The translations under genes were made by a program, and so were the position numbers. The notes under the pieces are model-generated. The model was given only the letters and a program-made list of their open reading frames with translations. It was not told where the DNA came from and did no database searches. Of a stretch of 64,000 nucleotides of DNA, positions 10,229-19,081 are shown in pieces; positions within the stretch are counted from its first letter, which is position 1; each line of letters opens with the position of its first letter. This stretch comes from Ignavibacteria bacterium (lineage in GTDB: Bacteria > Bacteroidota > Ignavibacteria > Kapaibacteriales > UBA961), in assembly GCA_947491315.1 (NCBI GenBank), contig CANLII010000009.1:1-64000 (forward strand). Direction: 5' to 3'.

Positions 10229-11937
10229 TGATAGTTGACATAACATATGCCACACTGTTGAATAGAAAGATCATGCTTTTACTCATGATCTTTTTTGTCA
10301 TGAATAGTGTAGCAAATGCTCAAGTGGAACATCTTCCGATTGTGCATCCTGTGTATCAATTTCTAGAACATTGTGAAGCGAAAGGTGTATTACCACATTT
10401 TTCTCTTTCTGCTCTTCCATTGCAAAGAGGCGAAGTACAAAAAGCTTTGCAATTGATTCGGAAATCAGAAAATGAATTGAGTGAAGATGAACGCGATGTA
10501 TTGCTGCATTATGAACATGAACTCTTAACCGAAAAGAGAGTCAATGCAACACTTTTTCATAGTTCAATGCCTGTGAATGATTCTCTTCCATTTTTCTTTG
10601 ATGGAATTGCTTCGAATCATGAAAAAGCAATCTATCTCCAACAAGATTCTCTCGTCACGCTTTTTTCGTCTCCATTATTTTCCATTGAATCAGCATTTAG
10701 ATCTGACTCAGCATCAGCTTCCATGCTGACAGGTCAGGTAGGACTTCGCATGCATGGAACAATGCGTGGGAATGTTGGATTCTTTTTACAAGTGACCAAT
10801 GGTGCATTGCTCTCAGGTGATCGTTCGCTTGCACTTGATGATCCACGGCTTCGACAGAATATAAAGTTTGCGGTCTATGACAGTGATTTTGATTTTACGG
10901 AATCACATATTCGCTATGACAATGATTGGTTTTATGCAAGTATTGGCCGTGAGTCCAGAACGCTTGGTGCGGGTTTCAATCATCATCAATTTCTAGGGAG
11001 AAATTCTCCGCCGCTTGATGCATTGATGATTGGCGCGAGAACCAAGACATTTGAATATCGTTATACGCATGCTTCACTATTGTCGCTCCCGCAAGATGCG
11101 AATGGACAAATCATTCTGCCGGGTCAGACAAATTCAACTGGCTCCGATAAATTCATGCCGGCAAAAACATTGGTAATGCATAGAGCGGCATTTCGTCCAA
11201 CTTGGGGAGAAATTGCATTATGGGAAAGCGTGATTTATCAAAATAGAACATTTGATTTGGCATATCTAAACCCACTGTCTTTTTTGAAATCTGTTGAACA
11301 TTCGCTTCGTGATCGTGACAATAGTGCAATGGGTTTTGATTTCACGGTGAGACCAATGAAAAATCTCATACTCAAAGGGGCATATCTACTTGATGATTTG
11401 ATTTTCTCTAAAATTGGAACGGATTATTGGTCGAATAAATCTGCTTTTTCATTCGGTGGGATGTATGCACTTCCCGCAATGAATATCGCAATCGAATATG
11501 CACGCGTGCAACCATATACCTATTCGCATTTCAATGTGCAGAATTCCATGTCAAGCGATGGAGCGAATATCACGGGTTCACTCAGACCCAATTCGGATGA
11601 GATATCACTCAGTGCTTCGCTCTTTCATGGACATCGCTATCCGATTCGTTTATTGATTGCCTATCAAAGACATGGCGCAAATGAAATTGTCAATATCAAT
11701 GGTCGAGATTCCATCATCGTGAATCATGGCGCAAATACATTGCAGGCGCGCAGACCTTGGGATTCTGAATATGCACCATTCCTTGGTGGAATTCTTGAAG
11801 AGGCATTGCGAGCACAAATCACTGCGGGTTTTGAAATCATTCGTGGTTTGAATGTGCAAGCACTCTATGCATTGCGTTCACAAGCGGGGAATCTTATGCA
11901 TTTCATGCAGGCCTCACTTCGTTTTGAAGATTTTTAG
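10228..11937 (+). CDS. Wzi-like capsule assembly outer-membrane beta-barrel protein
   Basis: Signal peptide, then beta-barrel-like sequence ('LTGQVGLRMHGTMRGNVGFFLQVTNG', 'GRESRTLGAGFNHHQFLGRNSPPLDALMIGARTKTFEYRYTHASLL'); position next to the OPX gene. Confidence 0.65.
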   Translation: MIVDITYATLLNRKIMLLLMIFFVMNSVANAQVEHLPIVHPVYQFLEHCEAKGVLPHFSLSALPLQRGEVQKALQLIRKSENELSEDERDVLLHYEHELLTEKRVNATLFHSSMPVNDSLPFFFDGIASNHEKAIYLQQDSLVTLFSSPLFSIESAFRSDSASASMLTGQVGLRMHGTMRGNVGFFLQVTNGALLSGDRSLALDDPRLRQNIKFAVYDSDFDFTESHIRYDNDWFYASIGRESRTLGAGFNHHQFLGRNSPPLDALMIGARTKTFEYRYTHASLLSLPQDANGQIILPGQTNSTGSDKFMPAKTLVMHRAAFRPTWGEIALWESVIYQNRTFDLAYLNPLSFLKSVEHSLRDRDNSAMGFDFTVRPMKNLILKGAYLLDDLIFSKIGTDYWSNKSAFSFGGMYALPAMNIAIEYARVQPYTYSHFNVQNSMSSDGANITGSLRPNSDEISLSASLFHGHRYPIRLLIAYQRHGANEIVNINGRDSIIVNHGANTLQARRPWDSEYAPFLGGILEEALRAQITAGFEIIRGLNVQALYALRSQAGNLMHFMQASLRFEDF

Positions 11938-11945
11938 GCGCATCC

Positions 11946-13103
11946 ATGAATATGTATTTCATAGTTGCATTGATTGCAGTCTTCTTCATGGTATACCCAT
12001 TTGCATTCTATCCCATGATACTGAAGATATTGATGTATATGCGTAAAATATCACTGCATTCACTTGATACACCGCAGATCAAGCTTGAGGATTTACCGAG
12101 CATTGCAGTACTTATTTCAGCATATAATGAAGCGGAGTATATAGAAGACGCGATTCGAACAATCATTGATCAACGATATCCGAAATATGAAATTCATATC
12201 GGGAGCGATGGTTCAACGGATGATACGGTTAAAAGAGTGGAAATACTCCAAAGTGAAATACCTCATCTGCATATTCATGATTTGTCAAAGCGCGGAAAAA
12301 ATGCAGTGAATGAATATTTGGTTGCACATTCCGCTTCCGAAATCATTGTGCATGTTGATGCAGATGTGCGACTGAAACCAGGAGCTTTACATTCCATGTG
12401 TTCTAGATTTCATGATGTGGAAGTTGGTGCCGTAATTGGAACTTCCATGGATGCGCCAATGGACAATGCACATCATGATCATGAGGAAGAGCATTCAGCA
12501 TATAGAAATATGGAGTTCAAGACACGATCCATGGAATCTGCTTTGGCTTCCACGGTTACGAGTCTCGGACATTTTTACGCGGTGCGAAGAATATATCGCA
12601 AAGCACTTCCAAATGAAAAAGTATGCGATGATTATATGCCTATTCTTCATGTATTGATGGAGAAAAAACGAGTCATTGCGGATCCTTATGCATTTGCCTA
12701 TGAAGTGCGTGAAATGAAACCCGGAACTGAATTCAAACAAGCCAAGCGCTTTGCGGCTTGTGGTATGGCAACAGTTTGGGAAGCAAAAAAACTACTGCTT
12801 CCACAATATGGATTGATTGCATTATTCCTGTGGTCACGCAAAATGCTCCGCTGGCTGATGCCGATCATCTACATGAAAGCAATGGCATTTGCATTTCTGG
12901 CTTGGATGGATGATTCAAATGGCGGACAGTATCTTTTCTATTTTTTGTCCGGAATTATACTGCTTTCCTTACCGGGTTTTCTCGGAATACGCATAATGCC
13001 TATTCGACAAGCATGTATGTTTGTACGATTGCAAATCAGTTTACTCGGTGCATGGTATCATGTATTGAGTAGCAATGCTTCTTCCTCATGGGAGAGAACA
13101 TAA
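11946..13103 (+). CDS. Family 2 glycosyltransferase (membrane-associated)
   Basis: 'SIAVLISAYNEAEYIEDAIRTIIDQRYPKYEIHIGSDGSTDDTV...VHVDADVRLKPGAL' GT2 motifs; C-terminal TM segments. Confidence 0.85.
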   Translation: MNMYFIVALIAVFFMVYPFAFYPMILKILMYMRKISLHSLDTPQIKLEDLPSIAVLISAYNEAEYIEDAIRTIIDQRYPKYEIHIGSDGSTDDTVKRVEILQSEIPHLHIHDLSKRGKNAVNEYLVAHSASEIIVHVDADVRLKPGALHSMCSRFHDVEVGAVIGTSMDAPMDNAHHDHEEEHSAYRNMEFKTRSMESALASTVTSLGHFYAVRRIYRKALPNEKVCDDYMPILHVLMEKKRVIADPYAFAYEVREMKPGTEFKQAKRFAACGMATVWEAKKLLLPQYGLIALFLWSRKMLRWLMPIIYMKAMAFAFLAWMDDSNGGQYLFYFLSGIILLSLPGFLGIRIMPIRQACMFVRLQISLLGAWYHVLSSNASSSWERT

Positions 13104-13107
13104 TTTA

Positions 13108-14592
13108 ATGAACACTGAGCTTCACATGTCTCCATATCGGCGCTTTCGAGATTTCGCCACCAAATCCACACCCGGAATATTTCAGGTGATTGGAGACATC
13201 ATCTCCATTGCATCTGCATTGCCTGTGTTTTTGCTACTGGGATTTGTGACAGGACTCTATACCACGACACTTCCATTATCCGATGAAACAACGCTGCAAA
13301 CACTCGTTTTGAGTGTAATGCCACTCTTGGTGACCTATTGGATTATCATATTTTGGCTAGCAGGATTGTATCGGAATTGGTTCGTGAGATCGCCATTTAC
13401 TGAAATGTTTACGGTGATCAGAGCCATTGGTTTTGGAAGTATCGTCATCTTCCTGGCCATATTATTCACGAGCGCAAATTTCAGAGGATTTCGTTTGAAG
13501 ATTGTGCTCTATGCTGTCATTCTTACCATACTCGTGGTACTTATGCGCGTATTTGGCAGAATGTTGCAACGATTCTTGCGAAGAAAAGGTATCATCAAAG
13601 TCTCCACGATTTTCTTAGGACATCCCGAAGCTATGCTTGAGATGTTCACAATAATGAAAGAGAATCCATCATGGGGTTATAATGTTCAAGGAGTTGTTTT
13701 AAAAAGTGATGCCGATTTGAAAAAATGGACATCCATTGCTCATGGAGAAGCTTTACAAATACCAGTTCTTGGATTCGTGAATGACATTCATGAAATTGTG
13801 AAAAGAGATAGACCGGCAGATCTTGTGGTGATGATGGATGCCCTTGATCATAAATGGATGATTGAATTGGTGATGGGATGCAGAGAGCTTGGAATTGGGG
13901 TGAAAATACAACCTGATTTATATGAGCTTTTTACCGGTCAGGCGAGATTGCTCGCAATACACGGTATGCCATTGATTGACATTAATCCCGAACTCATGAA
14001 AACATGGGAGCGATTCATCAAACGCGCGATTGATATCGCATTGAGCTCTTGTGTACTGATCATTGGTTTTCCATTTCTTCTCATTACGGCATATTTGGTA
14101 CGATTGGATTCGAAAGGACCAGTTATTTTCAAGCAGAGAAGAGTAGGTAAAAATGGTAAAGTATTCACCATGTACAAATTTAGATCAATGGTGATTGATG
14201 CTGAAGCTGGTGGACAAAAATGGGCAGTGGTGAATGATCCGCGTGTGACAAGAATCGGTAGATTTTTGCGTAAGTCTCATCTCGATGAAATGCCGCAATT
14301 TTGGAATGTGCTCAAAGGAGAAATGAGTCTTGTGGGACCAAGACCCGAGATGCCTTTCTTTGTTGATAAATTCAAAAAAGAATTACCATACTATACACGC
14401 CGACTTGTTATTCGACCCGGTCTTACAGGTTGGAATCAAATACACTATCGGAATTATCAAGAGTCGATTGAGGAAATCACCAATCGTCTCAAACATGATT
14501 TTTATTATATTGAAAACATGTCTTTACAACTCGATATCGAGATCATCATGCGTACTGCAATTCGCGTATTCAAAGGACATGGTCAGGCATAA
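13108..14592 (+). CDS. Exopolysaccharide biosynthesis polyprenyl glycosylphosphotransferase (initiating sugar transferase)
   Basis: N-terminal TM helices and CoA-binding-like domain; C-terminal 'RAIDIALSSCVLIIGFPFLLITAYLVRLDSKGPVIFKQRRVGKNGKVFTMYKFRSM...MPQFWNVLKGEMSLVGPRPEMP' typical of bacterial sugar transferases. Confidence 0.92.
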   Translation: MNTELHMSPYRRFRDFATKSTPGIFQVIGDIISIASALPVFLLLGFVTGLYTTTLPLSDETTLQTLVLSVMPLLVTYWIIIFWLAGLYRNWFVRSPFTEMFTVIRAIGFGSIVIFLAILFTSANFRGFRLKIVLYAVILTILVVLMRVFGRMLQRFLRRKGIIKVSTIFLGHPEAMLEMFTIMKENPSWGYNVQGVVLKSDADLKKWTSIAHGEALQIPVLGFVNDIHEIVKRDRPADLVVMMDALDHKWMIELVMGCRELGIGVKIQPDLYELFTGQARLLAIHGMPLIDINPELMKTWERFIKRAIDIALSSCVLIIGFPFLLITAYLVRLDSKGPVIFKQRRVGKNGKVFTMYKFRSMVIDAEAGGQKWAVVNDPRVTRIGRFLRKSHLDEMPQFWNVLKGEMSLVGPRPEMPFFVDKFKKELPYYTRRLVIRPGLTGWNQIHYRNYQESIEEITNRLKHDFYYIENMSLQLDIEIIMRTAIRVFKGHGQA

Positions 14593-15326
14593 TGGACAAC
14601 TTCATGAAAGCGATCGTCGTCATACCGACTTATAATGAAATAGATAATATCGACAATATCCTCACTGCGGTTCTGGAAGCCGCCGATGTGCATGTGATGA
14701 TTGTGGATGATAACTCTCCAGATGGCACGAGTAATCATGTGGAAGAGAGAATGAAAAGCGATTCTCGCATTCATCTTTTGTCGCGACCCGGCAAAATGGG
14801 TTTGGGAACGGCTTATTGCGAAGGTTTTGCAAAAGCTCTCGGAATGGGATATGATGTGATCATGGAAATGGATGCGGATTTCTCACATGACCCGAAAGAA
14901 ATTCCAAGATTCTTGAAAGAAATTGAAACGAATGATTTAATTATCGGCTCGCGTTATTCCAATGGCGTAAATGTCGTGAATTGGCCGCTGCGCCGATTGA
15001 TTCTCAGTTATAGCGCAAATTTATATACGAGAATCATCACTGGCATGCCCGTAAAAGATGCAACGGGAGGATTCAAGTGTTTTCGTGCTTCAATGCTGAG
15101 CAAGATTGATCTCAATGATATTCATTCGAATGGATATGCATTTCAGATTGAAATGAATTATCGCTTGTGGAAGGCAGGGGCACGCATCAAGGAAATTCCG
15201 ATTGTCTTCGTGGATCGTACATCTGGTGTTTCAAAGATGAGTAAGAATATCGTCTATGAAGCAGCATTCTTGGTGTGGAAATTACAATTCATGTGGATCT
15301 TTGGAAGAATCAAAACAAAATCTTAA
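14592..15326 (+). CDS. Polyprenol monophosphomannose synthase / dolichol-phosphate mannosyltransferase-like GT2
   Basis: 'AIVVIPTYNEIDNIDNILTAVL...VMIVDDNSPDGTSNHVEE...GLGTAYCEGFAKALGMGYDVIMEMDADFSHDPKEIPRFL...DLIIGSRYSNGVNVVNWPLRRLILS'. Confidence 0.9.
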   Translation: MDNFMKAIVVIPTYNEIDNIDNILTAVLEAADVHVMIVDDNSPDGTSNHVEERMKSDSRIHLLSRPGKMGLGTAYCEGFAKALGMGYDVIMEMDADFSHDPKEIPRFLKEIETNDLIIGSRYSNGVNVVNWPLRRLILSYSANLYTRIITGMPVKDATGGFKCFRASMLSKIDLNDIHSNGYAFQIEMNYRLWKAGARIKEIPIVFVDRTSGVSKMSKNIVYEAAFLVWKLQFMWIFGRIKTKS

Positions 15327-15847
15327 TAATTTGATTCATCGCGCCATCGCAGAATTTTCCAATCCTCTGCAGTTGAATTTCTTTTCAATTGCAGATTTAC
15401 CCTTCCTTGAACACGCATGATGTCTTGCGGATTAAATGTAATCGTGAGATTGAATCCCCGTGCAATGTCCAATCGTATGCTATCCCCGGTTGATATCACG
15501 ATATCATTCCAAATCAAATCCAGATTTTGTGCTGCATTGAATAAACCTGATGTCGTAAACATGTCTTGATCTCTTCCCCAAGTTCCATCCACACCGGTTT
15601 CATAATTGCGATAGATGAAGATGAAGTCTTTGTCGAGTAATCGACCATAAGCCAAAGTATCTTTATACAAATAGGCGCTTCTGAAATTTTGAAAAATACC
15701 ATCCACCGTTTTTTGATCGGCAAAAACATTTTCTCCGAGTGGAGTATCGGAAAGTTTTGGCGCAAATGGATTGGTACATGAAGAAAACAGCATCATTCCT
15801 AAAATGATGAAGAACGATAAAATATATGCTGTTAATTGGCGGAACAT
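15323..15847 (-). CDS. Hypothetical lipoprotein (NTF2/SnoaL-like fold possible)
   Basis: Lipobox-like 'GMMLFSSC'; no other recognised motif. Confidence 0.6.
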   Translation of the reverse strand: MFRQLTAYILSFFIILGMMLFSSCTNPFAPKLSDTPLGENVFADQKTVDGIFQNFRSAYLYKDTLAYGRLLDKDFIFIYRNYETGVDGTWGRDQDMFTTSGLFNAAQNLDLIWNDIVISTGDSIRLDIARGFNLTITFNPQDIMRVQGRVNLQLKRNSTAEDWKILRWRDESNY

Positions 15848-15928
15848 GTCTTGATATAATGCTGTTTATTGATGCGATTGCGATAAATTAGCAAGAATTC
15901 AGCTATTCATGCACATTGTCACTTCTTT

Positions 15929-16678
15929 ATGATCAAGGCAGAACATTCCCCTTTATGGAGAAAAATACTTACATGGTATTTTTCGCGCTCATTGCGCAAG
16001 ACATTTTACAGATGTCTTGTAAAGGGCGAAAAGTATATGAAGCCTTGGCATCTTGACAACATACATGATTCTCCAGCTATTCCCTTAATTGTATATTGCT
16101 CGCATGGTGGATGGTGGGATGCGGCTCTTGCAATTGTCATCACAAATGGTCGGCTCACTGTTGAGTCCTATGGCATGATGGAAGAAAAGCAATTACAGAA
16201 ATATCGTTTTTTTTCCAAAGTCGGCATGTTTTCCGTTCATCGCAGCAATGCCCGATCGGCAATCAGATCTTTGAAATACGCTTCTGAATTGATCAAGGAT
16301 TCACGCAAAGTACTCTGGATGTTCCCACAGGGTGAGCTGATTCATCAAGAGATTAGACCCATTCAGACATATTCGGGAATGGCGAATATGGTTAATATGT
16401 TGGAAAGCGCATGGTGTGTACCGATTGCCATTCGTTATGATTTTCTTCATGAACAACAGCCCGAAGCATGGCTTTCGATCGGTGAACCGGAACTTATGAC
16501 TGTGGAAGCCTTTCCTGATACATTCTCAATGAACGAGCATTTTCGCACTCGTCTTACTGAATTAATGGATGAAGTCCGTGTTGATGTGATGGAAAATCGA
16601 AAAACCGGCTATGAGGTATTTCTACAAGGGAAAACTTCTGTCGAAAAGCGTTGGGATTCTGTACGAGGGATGGAATAA
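15929..16678 (+). CDS. Lysophospholipid (1-acyl-glycerol-3-phosphate) acyltransferase-like protein
   Basis: 'PLIVYCSHGGWWDAA' and 'LWMFPQGE' match PlsC-like motif pattern (variant HxxxxD: 'HGGWWD'). Confidence 0.75.
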   Translation: MIKAEHSPLWRKILTWYFSRSLRKTFYRCLVKGEKYMKPWHLDNIHDSPAIPLIVYCSHGGWWDAALAIVITNGRLTVESYGMMEEKQLQKYRFFSKVGMFSVHRSNARSAIRSLKYASELIKDSRKVLWMFPQGELIHQEIRPIQTYSGMANMVNMLESAWCVPIAIRYDFLHEQQPEAWLSIGEPELMTVEAFPDTFSMNEHFRTRLTELMDEVRVDVMENRKTGYEVFLQGKTSVEKRWDSVRGME

Positions 16679-16701
16679 ACCTGTAAATCAGTCTTTTTTT
16701 A

Positions 16702-16733
16702 TTTGCCTTTCATGAATTCAAGGACTATGTTTG
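16702..16733 (+). promoter_or_regulatory. Putative Bacteroidetes-type promoter immediately upstream of ORF 16738
   Basis: TTTG (16702-16705)-N20-TATGTTTG (16726-16733). Confidence 0.55.
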
Positions 16734-16737
16734 TTGT

Positions 16738-17157
16738 ATGCAAAAATTCAGATACATATTTTTAGCTCTCATTACGACAATCACCGTATTTGCGGCTGAG
16801 ATATCTTTCGATCATATGACAGCAAAATCTGATGGAAAGGTTATTACCGTTGAATGGCGTCCAAGTCTTGAAAAAGGGGTCAGATTATATGAATTGGAGC
16901 GTAATTCCGGTAATGAAGGATTTCGTTCCATCGCAGAATTAGAGCCAAAAGGAGCCCAGTTTACCTATCGATTCATAGATGAAAATGCTTTGATGAAGGG
17001 TGGGAATAATGAGAGAATTTTGGGGAAAGTATATTCGTACAGGGTGAAAGTCATTGCCTTTGACAATTCCATTTCTTATTCAAACATTGTGAATGTCAGT
17101 CATAGTGTGAGCGGAATTCGTCGCACTTGGGGTATGATAAAAGAGATGTTCCGTTGA
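16738..17157 (+). CDS. Small secreted fibronectin type III-like protein
   Basis: Signal peptide; 'TAKSDGKVITVEWRPSLEKGVRLYELERNSG...FTYRFIDENALMKG...YSYRVKVIAFDNSISYSNIVNVS' is FnIII-like; conserved-looking basic/aromatic tail 'SGIRRTWGMIKEMFR'. Confidence 0.6.
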   Translation: MQKFRYIFLALITTITVFAAEISFDHMTAKSDGKVITVEWRPSLEKGVRLYELERNSGNEGFRSIAELEPKGAQFTYRFIDENALMKGGNNERILGKVYSYRVKVIAFDNSISYSNIVNVSHSVSGIRRTWGMIKEMFR

Positions 17158-17158
17158 T

Positions 17159-18832
17159 ATGATTCCAATATTTTTGATTGTCTTTATGCGTAATGCCCTT
17201 TTATGTTTGGGTTTGTGCATGTTTTGTTTTGTCCCCGAATTATTGGCGGATAAGTGCGGAACATTCGGCAATCGCCATGAAACAAGCATGGGAGCCATTC
17301 TCAAGGGAGAGCGAGTCCTCAAGCCTGATTTACCTTTCTCTTTCACATCAAGCAAAAATCATTTTCGAATTCATTATGCTTTAAGTGGTCCGGATGCCGT
17401 GGATACCACTGATGTAAATCGTAATGGCACCCCTGATTATGTGGATGCTTGTGGCGAAGCATTTGAATATGCTTATACCATACAAGTTGACAGCATGGGC
17501 TTTCCTCCTCCGCCGAATAATGGAGAAAATGGAAAAGACCCATATGATGTATATCTGATAGATCTTTCTCAAGATGGCTTTTATGGTTTGACCACTTCGG
17601 AATTGTCATTGCCTGGTTCAACAAATCAGCATACATACACACTGACATATATTGAGCTTGACAATAATTACAGTAAGAGTGACAAGACAGGCAATGGGAG
17701 TCCATCATTCAATACTTTTGAAGTGGATGCATTGAAAATTACCGCTGCACATGAGTTTCAGCATGCCATTCATCTTGCCAATTATGGGATGAATGATCAG
17801 TTATATGATGTTTCTTTATATGAAATGTTCTGTACATGGATTGAAGCATATCAATATCCTGAAATCAAAGATTATCAGTTTTATGTAAAGAACTTTTTTA
17901 GCAATCCCAAAGAGAATCGATTTGGTCAAAGATATTCTCAATTTGTCAGTTCCGGCTATGCAAATGCATTGTTTTTTGAGTACCTTCATGACAAAACAAC
18001 AGAAAAGAATATAGGTTTTAAGCCTATTTTGGATATGTGGGACAATATCGGTAAGAAGAATTTACCTTATAGAGCATTGGAATTGTCTTTAACAAACAAC
18101 AATCTTCCTTTGCATGAATTATGGTGTGGTTTTCTGGAGCGAACATATTTTACGGGCAAAAGAACCAGAGGTATTGATTCCGCGCTTTTGTTCAGGGATG
18201 CGCATGTATTTCCACTCATGAAATCCGATACTCTGACGGCCAATCCAACAGCACTGTTCTCGGGTGATGTATTCCCTTATGAGATAAGATCATTATCCAG
18301 CGGCTTGATTGGCAGTGGTTATTTGACGGATACGGCCAATATGTTCATTTCACCTGCTTATCCTGATTTTTTCAGGGTATTTGGTGGGCAAAGCACATCA
18401 TATTCAGTAGTTATTGATAAGAACTCCGACAAAACACCTATTGGTTTTTCGGAATACTATGTTGATATAGATCTTAAATCCACCAAATACTGCTCACTTA
18501 TCAAATTATCCGAGGGTGAATTATTATTACCTACGGAAAGACCATATCCGAATCCACTGTCACTCAGCAAACACTCGAAGATTAATTTCCCATTGCCTTA
18601 TGCAATAGGATTGGGTCAGGAAGTTGAAATCAAGATATTCACTGTAGCCGGTTTACCTGTTCACTCAGAAAGGGTTAAAACACGAATAGATTATTCGAAT
18701 AATTCGGTATCAGGAGCCAATATTTTGACTGCAACCTTGGAAAACACTGCTGTCTTAAGCCCTGGTGTGTACATTTTCACCATTTTTTCCGGAGTGGAAC
18801 CCATATCCGGAAAATTAATGGTCAAGCGTTAA
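17159..18832 (+). CDS. Secreted putative metalloprotease (HExxH; MXAN_6640-type) with T9SS sorting domain
   Basis: 'ITAAHEFQHAIHLANYG...YEMFCTWIE' zincin-like motif; N-terminal 'HFRIHY...AVDTTDVNRNGTPDYVD'; C-terminal 'PYPNPLS...VEIKIFTVAGLPV...LSPGVYIFTIFSG'. Confidence 0.75.
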   Translation: MIPIFLIVFMRNALLCLGLCMFCFVPELLADKCGTFGNRHETSMGAILKGERVLKPDLPFSFTSSKNHFRIHYALSGPDAVDTTDVNRNGTPDYVDACGEAFEYAYTIQVDSMGFPPPPNNGENGKDPYDVYLIDLSQDGFYGLTTSELSLPGSTNQHTYTLTYIELDNNYSKSDKTGNGSPSFNTFEVDALKITAAHEFQHAIHLANYGMNDQLYDVSLYEMFCTWIEAYQYPEIKDYQFYVKNFFSNPKENRFGQRYSQFVSSGYANALFFEYLHDKTTEKNIGFKPILDMWDNIGKKNLPYRALELSLTNNNLPLHELWCGFLERTYFTGKRTRGIDSALLFRDAHVFPLMKSDTLTANPTALFSGDVFPYEIRSLSSGLIGSGYLTDTANMFISPAYPDFFRVFGGQSTSYSVVIDKNSDKTPIGFSEYYVDIDLKSTKYCSLIKLSEGELLLPTERPYPNPLSLSKHSKINFPLPYAIGLGQEVEIKIFTVAGLPVHSERVKTRIDYSNNSVSGANILTATLENTAVLSPGVYIFTIFSGVEPISGKLMVKR

Positions 18833-18968
18833 ATCACCCAAAACTTCTCCCCAGTTTATCCACATTTTATCGTGGAAAATCCCGCAATCCTCTATTCAGT
18901 TCCTAGTTAGGATATTCTCTTCACTAATGTGGGACATATTCTAATTTTTTGAAAATAAGAGATTTAAT

Positions 18969-18999
18969 TTTGCACATTCTTCATTTTCCCGTAAATTTG
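18969..18999 (+). promoter_or_regulatory. Bacteroidetes-type promoter upstream of fusA-like gene
   Basis: TTTG (18969-18972)-N19-TAAATTTG (18992-18999), an exact match to TTTG-N19-21-TAnnTTTG. Confidence 0.7.
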
Positions 19000-19081
19000 T
19001 GGTCTTCGCTTTTGCGAGGATTTTTCAATCTTGAAACTATATTATCTTCATACATATTCCATTGAGTAGGTTAAGGCAGCT

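Noticed and set aside
18856-18864. Perfect DnaA box TTATCCACA upstream of EF-G1, suggesting an origin
   Set aside because: Single isolated box, no clustered boxes, no clear DNA unwinding element, no dnaA/dnaN nearby; could be chance.
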